A stretch of 64,000 nucleotides of DNA, taken from assembly GCA_039654915.1 (NCBI GenBank), contig CM077594.1:89790893-89854892 (forward strand), given 5' to 3'. Position 1 is the stretch's first letter. Each line of letters opens with the position of its first letter. The stretch is from Aquilaria yunnanensis (lineage: Eukaryota > Streptophyta > Magnoliopsida > Malvales > Thymelaeaceae). The notes under the pieces are model-generated. The model was not told the origin of the DNA and did no database searches. It saw only the letters and a list, made by a program, of their open reading frames with translations. Position numbers and translations under genes: made by a program. Shown here piece after piece: positions 30,154 to 42,190 of the stretch.

Positions 30154-31641
30154 ATGACTTGGAGCTCTTACTCTCACTTAGTGCCATTTGATCCAAAAAT
30201 TGAGAGGAGCTTAAGGGAGTTACATTTGAGAAGTAAGGCTTTTGTTGTGGAAGAAGACACTAGTTCTTCACACTCCATCAATATGGAAGAAAATTTGATA
30301 GATAATGTGCAAAATATGGGTAGAGAAAGGAATGCCCCTCACATAGACCTCAATGGAAATGATGAGATGATGAAGTTATGGATAATGGACATGGATAGGT
30401 TAACCAAAATAGTGCAAGGCAAAGAGGTAGCTCAGTACTTGAATATTTCCGTCCTCCAATGGTAGAGGACCATGATAATATGATTAGATCAGTACCATTC
30501 CGAGATTGAGTGTTCATGATTCATAGTCATATCTTCCACTTAGTAGAAACTCACCCTTTTATTGGGACTATCGATAAGACCTAAACAATCACATCAAGAG
30601 GTTTGTTTGGTTGTGTGAGACTTTTGATGTGGAAGGTGTGAGTGAGGATGCAAAGAAGATAGGTCTTTTCCTATTCTTACTTGTGGATGAAGCTACGGAA
30701 TGGTTTGAGAATTTGGAGCCTACTTCTATTCATACATGACAAGACTTTTATGATGCATTCATCCAGAGGTTTTTTCCATCTCAAAAAGCATTCGAGCTCA
30801 AGAATGAACTGTTAGTTTTCCAGTAAAATGAATGAGAAACTTTGGTGGAGGCTTAGGTATGATTCAAGAGAATAGTGAAAATGGTGCCTACACAAGATAT
30901 GATCGAGCCTGTCAATTGCACCTCTTTTACAATGGGTTGAGTTCAAATACAAGATTGCAAGTAGATGCTACCACCTATGGTTTCCTTTTCTTGAAGGATG
31001 TGGAGTAATGTTTTGAGTTGCTAAATAATATGTCCAAGAGTCTATAGCTTAATGGAAAAAGGGCTTTAAGGAAATAAGTGGTTTGTATGAAGTGGACAAG
31101 GACACCTTTCTTTAAGCTTAACTTTTGGCTCTTACTAGCATGGTATCTAAGTTGGTTAAGAATCAAAATAAAATGAAGGTCCAACAAGCCATGACAAGTA
31201 AAGATTTGGAAGAAATAAAATATATGAATTTCATGAGTTATCGGAATCCTTATCCACCAAGATAAAGAGGGGGCAACTTCTTTCCAAGGAATCGTCAACA
31301 TGAAGGGTTCAACTACTCATATCCAAAAGGTGCACTGCAACCACAATGAGAGACCTCACATGAATCGGAAGCTTCATTAAAGGACTTCATGAAAGAGATG
31401 ATAGGAGAGTTCATGCATAAAGTAAAGAGGATGACAAGTGGATAAAACAAAAATTAGTGCATTGGAAGAGGAAATAAAGACTATGCAAGCTAATACCCAA
31501 GCTTCAATCAAAATTTTGGAAACACAAATGGGTCAATTAGCTGCTTCCATAAGACAACTTCAAAAGAGCAAGTTCATACTAAATGATACGGAAAAAAATC
31601 TAAGGGAGTCTTATCGAAGTGAAAGGAATGTGGTGGCATAA
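30154..31641 (+). pseudogene. Ty3/gypsy gag, broken
   Basis: An N-terminal block at 30154-30465 is followed by the gag core near 30560-30960. There it reads NHIKRFVWLCETFDVEGV, EATEWFENLEP and FYDAFIQRFFPSQKAFELK, the usual retrotransposon gag words. Stops TAA, TGA and TAG interrupt the segment after FELKNELLVFQ (30820-30860). The C-terminal part (31438-31641) contains a coiled-coil-like stretch and ETQMGQLAASIRQL, typical of the gag tail in this lineage. No functional protein is possible. Confidence 0.82.
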
Positions 31642-32099
31642 CCCAAAAAGCTACCTACTCAACAAGAATATCCTCCTTAAAAGTCCATTTTTCTAGAAAA
31701 TGTTGATAATGGTCAAGTTAAGCCACGAAGTAATAAGGATGCTTCAAAAGGGTGAGGAAAGAAACTTGCCCACACAAGAAGAAGAGCTGAAGAATGTGCC
31801 TACTCTCCTATACTCTCAAAGGTTCAAGTGCAAGAAGGAAAACACTCAATTCATGAAATTTTTTGAGGTATTTAAAAAGCTTAAGATTAATATCCCCTTC
31901 TTGGAAGTGATTAATCAAATGCTTACATGTGCCAAATTCCTCAAAGAATTGAACACTAGAAAGAGAAAAATTCTTGATAATGAGCTCATCTTGGTTAAAG
32001 AGGAAGCAAGTGCCATCATTCAAGAGAAGATGTCCTAAAAATTAAAAGACTCGGGGAGTTTTACCATTCCTTTGGATATTTGATCTTTTCATTGTGATA

Positions 32100-32500
32100 A
32101 AGCCTTACATGATCTTAAAGCTAGCATTAACTTGATGTCATTGTTTATTTGTAGGAAGCTTGGGCATGGAGAGGTAAAACCTTCATCAATTTGTTTCTAA
32201 TTGACAGATAGATCCCTTATTTTTCTAAGAGGTGTTCTAGAGAGCGTGTTGGTCAAAGTTGGCAAATTTATATTCCCGTTTGACTTTGTAGTGTTGGATA
32301 TGGAAGAAGATTAGAACATGCCAATCATTCTTGGAAGACCATTTCTTGCTACTGGTAAGGCCGTTCTTGATGCGGAGAAAGGTAACATCCCTTTGAGAGC
32401 TAATGATGAATAGATCACTTTTAATCTTGCTCAAGTTATGAAATCTATTGATGATAAGGTGCCCAAATGTTTTATGGTGGATGTGATTGATTATTACATT
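32100..32500 (+). pseudogene. Ty3/gypsy aspartic protease, broken
   Basis: Around 32105-32160 the frame reads LHDLKASINLMSLFICRKLG, where the catalytic D-L-G-A motif of this family appears as D-L-K-A. Then follow GVLESVLVKVGKFIFPFDFV, VLDMEED and IILGRPFLATGKAVLDAEKG. The Gly-to-Lys change and an in-frame TAG near 32311 show the enzyme is dead. Confidence 0.8.
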
Positions 32501-32859
32501 TAGGGTGTTAAAGATGTTTTGCTTATGGGGGATTCTCTTGGAGAAGCAATAATTATGATGATATTCATAATGATGATTTTAAAGTCTTGAATGCTATTGA
32601 GCATCTTAATTCTTAGGACACGCTTACCTTTGAAAAATGGAGGTTTCATCGATTGATGCTTTACGAGGATAAAGAAGAGGCTCCTAAGCTTAAGCTGAAA
32701 CCTTTACTCAAGAACCTCAAGTATGTTAATCTTTACTTGTTAATCTTGGGTATGAAGAGTCTTTAATAATGATTATTTCTTCTACATTGTCTCCTTTGGA
32801 AGAAGAAAAGTTGGTGAGTGTTTTAAGGGAGCACAAAAGTGGAATTGCATGATCCATCT

Positions 32860-33890
32860 TCGATATGAAGGATATTAGTCCCAAAATTTGCATGCATAAG
32901 ATATTGATGGAGGATGAGTACAAGCCCTTAATCCAAGCACGAAGAAACTTGAATCCTAAGATGAAGGAGGTGGTGAAAAAAGAGATCTTAAAGTTTTTAA
33001 AAGTTGACATCATTTACTCAATTTCAGACTCACAATGGCTTAGTTCGATGCAAGTGGTGCCTAATAAGGGTGGAACCATCGTTGCGGGTAATGAAAACAA
33101 TGAATGAATTTCTACAAGATTTGTGACCAAATTGAGAGTTTGCTTTGATTATCGAAAACTCAACAAAGCCACCTGGAAGGATTGTTTTCCTTTGCCATTC
33201 ATTGATCAAATTTTGGATCGGTTGACAGGCCAAATTTTTTATTGCTTCTTGGATGAATAACCTGGTTACAACCAAATTACAATTGCTCCAAAGGATTAAA
33301 AAAAAAAAAGACTACTTTTACTAGTTTATAGGGTACATATACCTTTTAGAGGATGCAATTCAGTCTTTGCGATGCACCAGTAAGCTTTCAATGATGTATG
33401 ATAGCCATCTTTTTGGACATGATGGAAAAATACATGGAGGTAGTTATGGATGATTTTTTATTTTTTGGTGATTCCTTTGATACATGTTTGGATAATCCAG
33501 ATCTTGCCTTGAAAAGATGTCAAGAAACTAATTTGCCTTTGAATTGAGAAAAGTGTCATTTCATGGTTAGTTCTGGTATAGTTTTTGGTCACAAAATTTC
33601 TTGTGAAGGTATGGAAGTTAATAAAGCCAAGATTGTTACTATTGAAAGTTGCCACCGCCCACCAATATAAAAAAGGTTAGAAGTTCCTTATGCCATATTG
33701 GGTTCTATCGGCAATTTATCATGAATTTTTCCAAAATTACCAAGTCACTTTTGAATTTTGCTTCAGAAGGATGCACCATTTGTCTTTGATGAACATTGTC
33801 TTGATGCTTTTGAAATTTTGAAGGAGAAATTGGTGAAGGCTTCCATAGTAGTAGCACCAAATTTGGAGGAGCCCTTTGATGCGTGATGCT
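32860..33890 (+). pseudogene. Ty3/gypsy reverse transcriptase, broken
   Basis: The first block (32865-33107) includes ISPKICMHKILMEDEYKPL, RRNLNPKMKEVVKKEILKFL and SDSQWLSSMQVVPNKGG. It continues with CFDYRKLNKATWKDCFPLPF, DQILDRLTG, GYNQITIAPKD, the MDDF catalytic box near 33445, KCHFMV and GMEVNKAKI. Stops occur near 33257, 33297, 33330 and 33545, and there is an A-run insertion at 33299-33309. Confidence 0.87.
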
Positions 33891-34320
33891 AGTGACTATG
33901 CCATTGGAGTAGTGTTGGGACAAATAAAGGAGAAATTTTTTTGAGTGATATATTATGTTAGCAAGATATTGGATAAGGCTAAACAAAACAACATTGCTAT
34001 GGAGAAGAAGTTGCAAAATGGTGGTATTCTTGGTTGACAAGTTTTGCCTTTATATTGTGGGATCCAAAGTGGTAGTGCACACCAATCTTATGAAGTTCAT
34101 GTGCTATCTTTGGATTTTCCTCTTTCAAGAGTTTGATCTTGAAATCAAGTCTCTATTCACCAAAAAGGATATCAAGCCAAGATTAATCCGGTGGATTTTC
34201 CTCTTTCAAGAGTTTGATCTTGAAATCAAGCACACGAAATGTACTAAAATTTGGTGGTCGATCACTTGTCTCAACTTGAAGTTCATGTGCTATCTTTGGG
34301 TAACCAAATTTAAGAACATT
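33880..34320 (+). pseudogene. Ty3/gypsy RNase H with an internal duplication
   Basis: The region starts in DASDYAIGVVLGQIKEKFF and YYVSKILDKAKQNN. A 40-bp stretch encoding WIFLFQEFDLEIK occurs twice (about 34110-34150 and 34192-34232). The phrase GTTCATGTGCTATCTTTGG also occurs twice (near 34096 and 34279). The first WIFLF copy sits before KKDIKPRLIRWIFLF, where the family normally has only one. This suggests a local rearrangement after insertion. Confidence 0.7.
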
Positions 34321-34326
34321 TCCTAG

Positions 34327-35623
34327 ATGAAAGTTTATTCAAGGTGGAGGATAAATTGCCATGGTATGTGGACTATTGCCAACTATTTATCTTATGATGT
34401 TCTTTCTCCTAACCTTTTAACCCAACAAAGAAAGAAATTTCTTCCCAATGTCAAACATTATCTATGGGATAAACCTCATTTTTTTTGCCGGTGTGCCGAT
34501 CAAATTATAAGAAGGTGCATTTCTCATGAGGTGACAAAAGATGCTCTCTACCATTGCCATTCTTCACCATGCAGTGGACACTTTTGAGCTTCCAAAACGG
34601 CAAGTAAGGTATTGCAAATCAATTATTATTGGCCACCTTTGTTTAAAAATGCATATACCTTTGTGTTGACACGTGATAGATGTCAATGTTCAAGAAAAAT
34701 TTCTAAGAAAGATGAAATGTCATTACAAAATATTCTTCAGGTGGAAGTGTTTGATTTATAGGGTATAGATTTTATGAGTCATTTCCCTCATTCATTTAGC
34801 AATCATTATATCTTGTTTGCAGTTAATTATGTTTCTAAATGGATAAAGGCCATTGTCACCCATTCTTGTGATGTTAGTGTAGTTGTTAAGTTCCTTCAAA
34901 TGAATATTTTTGCAAGATTTTGAGTGTCTCGAACTATTATCTCTAATGAAGGATCATACTTCATCAACAGGACATTAGATTAAGTTTTGGTAAAATATGG
35001 TGTACAGCACAAGGTGGCTTTCCCTTACCACTCATAAACAAATGGGCAAGCTGAGATTTCAAATCGGGAAATCAAGAGGATATTGGAGAAGACACTGAGC
35101 ACAATAAAAAATTATTGGTCACAAAAGCTTAGTGATGCGCTTTGAGCTTATCGTACGATATTCAAGACATCAATTAAGATGTCTCAATTTAGTCTTGTGT
35201 TTGGAAAAACTTGTCATTTTTCTAGTGGAATTAAAGCACAAGTCTTATTTAGTAATGAAGAATATGAATTTTGACTTGAAGAGTGCCCAAGAGAAGAAAG
35301 CTCTCTAATAAGATGAGTTGGACAAAATTTGCCTTCATGTTTATGAAAATCTAAGGCTTTGTAAGGAATGGACGAAGCTTTGGCATGACAAGTTGCTTTT
35401 AAGGAAGGTTTTTAACTTACAAGTGTTACTTTTCAATTCAAGGTTGAGCCTTTTTCTCGGCAAACCTAGCAAATTAAAGTTCAAGTGGTCTGGCCCCTTT
35501 AAAATGGTTAGGGTGATGCCTTATGGAGTGGTAGAGCTCAAAGGTCAAGATGGTTCAATATTTCAAGTTAATGGGTATCAAGTGAAAGCTTATTATAGAG
35601 ATGACCTTCGGCACATTGGCTAA
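34327..35623 (+). pseudogene. Ty3/gypsy integrase, broken
   Basis: The zinc-binding N-terminus is visible as HCHSSPCSGHF (about 34552-34584). The catalytic core follows near 34765-35110: GIDFMSHFPH, NYVSKWIKAI, a segment ISNEGSYF where the second catalytic Asp of the family is Asn, and [18 protein letters not shown] with the Glu. The C-terminal part (35318-35623) carries VLLFNSRLSLFLGK and SGPFKMVRVMPYGVVELK. Stops and the lost Asp make it inactive. Confidence 0.85.
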
Positions 35624-36239
35624 GTGATCTTGGCTGATCCTTCTTTTTGAGTTTGTCATCAAAGATGCCAACTAGATGCGTAAAATCAAGCACTTGTTAG
35701 GAGGTGACCCAATTTTCTACCTTTCTTTTCTCATTTACGTCATTGAATTATGTGTTTTTTTTTTTTAGTTTATGTTGATCTTGTGTCTTTGTGTCCTTGT
35801 GTAGATATGGAAAAGCCAAGGTTGTAGAAAATTTAGAATGGAAGATATAAGAACAACATTGGGAAATTTGTATTTTGTGTAAGATTTAAGTAAGTTTTAA
35901 AGTTTGGGGATTATAATGCAAAAAATGAAAATTGAAAGGGTTGTTGCAAATTTTGGTGATATATCGCCAAGGCTGAAGACGCATAGTCAATTGTGCACCA
36001 AATAACCAATTGTTGCCTTTGTTGGCGATGCATTGCCAATCAATGACATCATGTCCCCGAGCTTTACCATGTAGGTTTCAAATTTATTTTTACTTCTTTC
36101 CATTCTATTTCTCTTTTAACTTCATCCCCAACCTTAAATCCTTCAAACTTCAAACCCTAGCCCTTCCGTATGCCTCACGGATCAATTTTTTTTTATTTTT
36201 CTTCAAATTTGAAGTAAGAAATACGATTCACGAGTCAGT

Positions 36240-37016
36240 GCCGGTGGATCCCTTCAAGTAAAAGAGGAAGGGAAAGAGAACTAGATAAGAAATTCCAAGT
36301 GAAATAGCTTATGACAAGCATCGGTTTCTCTCGGCAAGGGTGATGGTTACTCCGAGAATTTATGAGAAGAAAGTTCACACCTGAGAGAGGATTTGGTTTC
36401 TCCAAGAAGGAGAATGAAGGGATTTTGAGTGTAGTTGAGATGAGGGGTTGGCAGTAATAATGTGCTCTTCCTCGGGTTGAGGTACCCAAGACCTTAGTCA
36501 TGGAGTTCTATGCCAACATGGTGGGAGATTGAAAAATTGCTCGTCAGAACAAGAGGCTTAAGGTAAGGTACAAGATCATTGGTTATGACCCGACCACCAT
36601 CAACAATCATCTCCAAAATCAACCATTTGATTAATGGGCCCTTCAAGAACGCCACCTTAGATCAAATGGCTCAAGTTGTTTGTGCTTAGCAAGTTGATTG
36701 GGTAAGAAGTAAGGATGATCCAAATAAGAAGCTATATTCTAGCTCATCGACCCTTCTTCTAGAGATGCGTGCTTGGAATTATTTCATCTCTTCCCACCCT
36801 ATTTTGATGACTCATGTTTAGGAAGTCACTCTAGATTGCTTGGAGGCACTATGTTGTATTGCTTGCGACTTCTTGGTGATGTGGGGCACTACATTTCAAA
36901 CAACCTTATGTGTGCTAGTGGTATATTCTTCACCCATAGAGCCATCCTCTACTGTTTTGCCCTTACTTTGGAGTTCTTTGGGATTCATCTATCGGTCCTT
37001 CATCATTTCCTCTAAC
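36240..37016 (+). pseudogene. Extra ORF after integrase, plant-transposon-protein-like
   Basis: Frames broken by stops read HRFLSARVMVTPRIYE near 36325-36370, then words resembling the plant retroelement domain that follows integrase in Athila-type elements. These include YDPTTINNHLQ near 36590, QMAQVVCA near 36665 and STLLLEMRAWNYFI near 36745. Function of the family is unproven, and this copy is non-coding. The identification rests on position and word-level resemblance. Confidence 0.5.
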
Positions 37017-37833
37017 TAGTGGCTCTTCCTGGCATGACAGCATAGGCAAGGATTAGGCGGGGGCAGGAACATCTTCCTTTAGGTACAATTCTTTGTACAT
37101 CATTTTTCTTTCTTTTCTTTCACTAAGGCCAATGATCATGCTCAAGTTTGGGGGGTTGTTTGATGGTCGTGCTTGATAGTCTTTACTTGTGTTGTTGTTC
37201 TTTTACTTCTTGCTTGCTTACTTATGTTAGTTTAGGTTGTGCCCATTTTAGTTTAGGTTGTTTTTGCTTATGTCTCTCTATGGTGGTTTCACTTACTTGC
37301 ATGTCATCCATTTAGTTGCATGTAGAATACATATAGTTGCATTTTAGGTTGTTTGAGTGTCTATAAGACCCAATGGAAATCATTGCTACATGTGAATAGA
37401 TTCGATTGTTGGTTTAAGTGTTTAGCAAGTGTTGATGAGTTTGGAAAGTTGTCTTTGAAATTTTTGGTGAACCTTACCTTGTGATTTTTTTTTTACTTAA
37501 GACATTGTTATGAATGTTATGGATTAATCATTCTTGAGATGCCTTTATTGTGCCTTGATCTAGAATTTGTTGAGGGACCCATTCAAGTCTACATTTGTTG
37601 TGTGAGAATTTAAGGCTCATTTGGTTGATTAGGGCTAACCACTTTCCTAAAAAGCTAACTCTTTTGTATTTACCCCCCAATGAACCCCTTTGAGCCTAAT
37701 TGCTTATCTCTTTGTTGGAACCTACATTATAAGCCTTAACCTTGTTTTATATCCTTTCTTTCACTTAAGGTTGTTAAGTATAAGCTTGTTTTGTTTTTCT
37801 AGGATAGCCATGCTAGGGACTAGCATTAGTCTA

Positions 37834-37847
37834 AGTTTGGGGAAGTT
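37834..37847 (+). other. Polypurine tract of the Ty3/gypsy element
   Basis: AGTTTGGGGAAGTT immediately precedes the TG start of the 3' LTR. This is the expected plus-strand priming site and fixes the LTR boundary. Confidence 0.7.
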
Positions 37848-39333
37848 TGATTAGCGCATTTTGTGATAGTTAAAGTAGTTGACCTTTTGGCAACTTTGAC
37901 TGTCAATTTCTTTTACTTCATGCACATTTCTTAGTATTTCTTTCTTTGTTTCTTTATTTATTATGTAGGTTGAAGAACATTGTGGATGCGTCAGAATGAA
38001 GAAGGATTGAGCTGAGCAAAAGTTGGTCATATACGGGTCAATGTGGAAAGAAGCTGATGGCGATGCGTAACGAACATCGAGGATGTATTGCCAACGTTGA
38101 AAGCACTTTACTTGATTTTTTCCTTCTTGGAGACGCAACGCTAGGGGCAGCAACACGACACCTCTATTTGATGTCATGGTGATGCGGCACCACAATTTCC
38201 CATATTTTAATGACACGACGCCACGATTTCCTAATCTTTGTGGTCCCCTATTTCTTTTTTGAATCCAAGCTTTCCATTGGCTAGGAAATTTTATCTATTA
38301 AGTTAAGTGAAGCATAAGACAAATTTTTATGCAAGATTTGGGTTACAACTTCTCCAACAAAGGTTTAGGTTTGGATTCTTTCACCATACTTTTCTTTTTA
38401 TTTTTTCTTGAAGCCACCATTGGAGACTAGTGTGGGAGTTTGCTTGAATGGCTAGAAGGATTCTTGGAGGCTAAGGACAATTGGACTTCTAGAAGTTTCC
38501 TTTTGGTTTTTTATTTCTTTCTTTTTTTATTCCTATTTCCTTCTTTATTTTTGGATTCAATCTTGGAAAGTTGTTGATGGATATTCTGGTTATGGAGTAG
38601 TGTTATTAAACTCTCTAGGATGAGACCTAACTCTTGTTATTTTATGTTATTTTGAGGCATTATATGGAAATTGCCTTCTGTTGCTTCTTTCTTGAGCTTT
38701 TCTTGTATATGTTTGATCATCTCACACATGTATGCCAATTATTTCTTTGTCTTAAGAAGGGGAAAAGAGTGGTGGAATTAGAGAGGGGCATGGTAGGTGA
38801 GTTAAATTAGAGATAATCAAACCACCCATTAGGAGTAATAGAACGGTTAGGTCTTAAACTACCTTATTTTAATTTGTGTGCTTGAGAAAGTCTCATAATT
38901 AGAGCGTAGGTGAGCATGCCTTTGACTTGAGAAAGTGGGGTATTTATTTTAGAATCCCTCCACCACACTAAGTTTTAATATCCATAGTATTTCACTTAAG
39001 CTTGGGTAGTAAGGTTAGTGGATTCATCCTAAGGAGTGACTTAGTTATCAAGTTAGACTAATTTAAGTTAGTGTTAGCTAGAGTAGTGAGCAATAATTTC
39101 TCTCATCGCACTTAGTTTAAATTCTTACATCTTTATTTCTTTCACATACTAAGAAAAAACAATCAACATTTGTTCTTGCTCTAATTTATTTGTTCAAGTA
39201 GCTAGGACTTGTTATTCATCGTGATTTCGCTTTCTATCACTTGGGACGATACTTTTGCTCCCCATTATCACACAACAACATTGTACACTTGTGGGTGAAT
39301 AGGGTTACAAATTTAAGACTATTGTGTTTCACA
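37848..39333 (+). repeat. 3' LTR of the Ty3/gypsy element
   Basis: Starts TGATTAGCGCATTTTGTGAT and ends TTGTGTTTCACA. It is collinear with the 5' LTR (1,486 versus 1,489 bp), with shared stretches such as TGATGAGACCTAACTC-like text near 38620 and GAAAGTTGTTGATGGATATT near 38567. Visible substitutions throughout indicate an old insertion. Confidence 0.88.
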
Positions 39334-40359
39334 ACAAAGACTTATTGTTCTAGCAAATTAAGGTATTCAGAACCTGGTAGACAAACCATCACCAAGCTCC
39401 CACATTCACTATCTCATTGGATGGCTCGCCACCAGACACATTTCTACCCATGTCCTTAAATTTAGTAGTAATCTGCTGGTTTTGCCACTCATTAATTTCA
39501 CACCCCATTTCACTCTTCTCCGCGCGACTAGACTAATTGGAAATACATGAGCAATTATGTAATATCATAAATCTTATAAAATATTTATACATATACCTTT
39601 GGGTTTGGTTCCAACTTAAGTTTTTCCGTTGGTTTTTTCTAGCTGTAAAATCAACTCATGACCCATCATTTATTTTTACTCACCTAACCCAATCTTGTAA
39701 GGGTGGCTCGACTTGGGTTTTGGCTTAACCCAACCCAAACTCACCTAGAGATGTTTACAACTCAAGTTTGTGCCAGGTTCACAAAAAACATATGTAAAAT
39801 CATGATTGAAATTTTAGTCATGTTTCAATTGCAATATTGGCCAAAAGCGATTGCTTCACTATCGTGGATAACAATTGTATTTTTTCAAGTCGTAATTTTT
39901 TCATGACTGAATCTCAATTGTAAAAAGTGACTGAAACTCTTAGTCAAGAATTAGTTGAGAACATTATGGGTTACCCTAGACTCTGCGACTGACTAGTTTA
40001 GTCACTATATTAGCGATTGTCATAGTTAGGTGTTTCAATAAGACTTTTATCTTTTAAACAAAATACATTATTATTTAATATAATTTTTATTTAATTTAAT
40101 TAGTTATTTATTTCATTTGTTGTTTATTTGATACTTACATTAAATTGGTATAAATATTAACTTATTTTAATTATTAATAATAAAATAATCAAATAATGAA
40201 ATCAAATTTAAATAAAATAATTTATATTAATAAAAAAGACAGCATACATACCAAAATATAAAATTCAAAAAATCAAATATGTAGAAAAATTCAAAAATTT
40301 CAATTCAATAATCACAGTTCAAAAATTTCAAAAATCACAATTTTAAAACTCATATTTGG

Positions 40360-40690
40360 AGAAGACCGAGGCAGATGAGGCGGAAGAGGAGGAGGTTGAG
40401 GCGAAAAGGTTGAGGCAGATGGTAGGGAAGCCAAGGAGATCGAGTTGAACTGCGGCGAGGTCGAGACAGAGGTTGAGGAGGTGATATCAAGGAATGATGA
40501 GCAAGCCGAGGAGGTGACGGTGAAGAGGCCGAGGTAGACAGGTAAGACAAAAAATGGCAATGGGGCCAAGCATGGTGAATGGGTGATGAGGACAAGCGAG
40601 GTGGATGACGACATAAATGAAGATGACGGGCAGCAGACTGGCTAGGTGAACGAGCGAATAAGAGGGAGATGAGAGATGGAGATAAGATGG
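40360..40690. repeat. GA/GAGG-rich minisatellite inside the CACTA
   Basis: Degenerate tandem units built on GAGGCAGATGAGG, GAGGTTGAGG and GAGATGGAGAT words. The opposite strand yields 100-115 codon open frames rich in Ser/Pro/Leu that are by-products of the repeat, not genes. It is followed to about 40870 by degenerate GGGTTCAGGT units. Confidence 0.6.
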
Positions 40691-41235
40691 ATGACAATTA
40701 GGTGGGTTGGGTCAGCTTTGGGTCAGGTCATTCAGGTTCAGGTTTAATCGGTTTAACATGTATTTGGGTCCAGGTTGGTTTCAGGTTTGATTATTTGGTT
40801 TTAGGTTGATTTCGGGTTGAGTAGATTTTGGGTTCAGGTTGTGTCACACTGGGTTTATATGGGTTTGGATCTAATCAGGTCGTGTTATCGATCTTAGACC
40901 AAATTCAACTTTATTAATGGGTTTACTTGCTTCACTGTTGCATAAGTTAAAATGGCTGAATCGATTCAATTTTTTTGATTGATTTTAATTAAAATTTAAT
41001 TTAACCAGACATAAAAATAATATAAAATTTATGAAGATATATTAATATATAATTTTCTAAATAAAATACTTCTTTTGTGCCAAGTTCTTTGGAATATTCA
41101 TTATTCAATAATTAATCTATGATTTTTTATTTACAACATTTTAGTATATAAATGAAAAATCATTATATTAAAAAATAAATAAAGACTATATTTTCTAAAT
41201 ATATACTTTTAAAATTTATTTTCTAACAAATAATA

Positions 41236-41465
41236 CTCCCTTCATCCCATTTTTTTTACTCCATTTGATTTTTTTGACTAGTTTAATTTGAATTTATTTA
41301 TATTAATGTTTGTTAAAAAATTTAAAAAATATATTTAGAAACTATAGGTTTTGATATATGATTCATGTATAAATTTTTTTATTTATATATTAAAATATTA
41401 AAAATAAAAAATTATAAATTAATTGTTGAAATATGAATAGTACAAAAAATTTGGGACTAGCGGAG
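41236..41465. mobile_element. Stowaway-like MITE nested in the CACTA
   Basis: The left end CTCCCTTCATCCCATTTTT and the inverted right end CTCCGCTAGTCCCAAATTTT, with TA on both sides (41234-41235 and 41466-41467). 230 bp, AT-rich, non-coding. The terminal words are shared with the 332-341 bp MITEs in this window but the interior differs, so it is a different subfamily. Confidence 0.78.
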
Positions 41466-41489
41466 TAATATGAATATATATATATTATA

Positions 41490-42190
41490 TGATATGTCAT
41501 AAGCCTAAACCCTAATTCTATACCCTTAAATCCTAAACTCTAAACACTAAACCTAACTATCATTAACTCTAAACTATAAATACAAACCCTAAACCTAATA
41601 TACCAGTAACCCCAAACCCTAAACCCTAAACCCTAATTCTATGCCCTAAACCCTAAACCTAACTACTATTAACCCTAAACCCTAAACTCTAAATCCTAAT
41701 TAAACCCTAAGCCTTAATTCTACATCCTTAAACCCATAATCTAATCTACTATTAACTGTAAAACCTAACCCTAAAATACAAATCTTAAACACCATAATAC
41801 TTAATTGTACCCTTAAACCTTTAAAAACCCTAAATACTAATTCTATATCCCAAAACCCTACATAAATTTCCAATCCTTAAACCATAAAAGCTCCAAATTA
41901 ACCTTAAATAATCCTAAAACAAATCGCAAAACCCTAATATTGAATTAATTCAATACCATAACCCTATCTAGCTAATTCCATATCCCTAAACACTAATTTC
42001 AAACCCTAAACACTAAATAAATATCCCAAACCCTAAATCTATATCCAATATCCTTAATCCTTTAAAAACCTTAAATGTTAATTCTATATTACTAAACCCT
42101 AAAAAAATCTCAATTCCTAAACCCTAAAAAAATCCTAATACATATATCCCTAAACTCTAAAAAAACTCCAAACCCTAAAAATTCCTAAAC
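41490..42190. repeat. Telomere-like (CCCTAAA)n degenerate interstitial repeat
   Basis: About 700 bp in which CCCTAAA, the plant telomere unit, recurs dozens of times. It is mostly separated by short diverged spacers and sometimes contiguous (for example 41612-41630). It lies wholly inside the CACTA element, far from any chromosome end by context. Confidence 0.85.

Larger units (their letters stand above)
28526..39333 (+). mobile_element. Full-length, inactive Ty3/gypsy LTR retrotransposon with an extra 3' ORF
   Basis: Two direct LTRs of nearly equal length (28526-30014 and 37848-39333) bracket gag, protease, RT, RNase H and integrase remnants in Ty3/gypsy order on the plus strand. An additional frame lies between integrase and the 3' LTR. 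Total 10.8 kb. All genes are broken by many stops. The organisation and the conserved post-LTR motif fit the Tat/Athila branch. The 5' flank ends AAGGT; the same pentamer occurs 26 bp beyond the recognisable 3' LTR end, so the exact right border is not settled. Confidence 0.92.

Noticed and set aside
39334..39364. AAGGT as a 5-bp target duplication of the Ty3/gypsy element
   Set aside because: It matches the 5' flank but lies 26 bp beyond the recognisable LTR end; kept only as a possibility.
40312..40697. Ser/Pro-rich frames of 100-115 codons (-)
   Set aside because: By-product of the GA-rich minisatellite within the CACTA element.
41490..42190. Possible chromosome end
   Set aside because: The telomere-like units are degenerate, all within CACTA termini, and followed by 21 kb of ordinary sequence.
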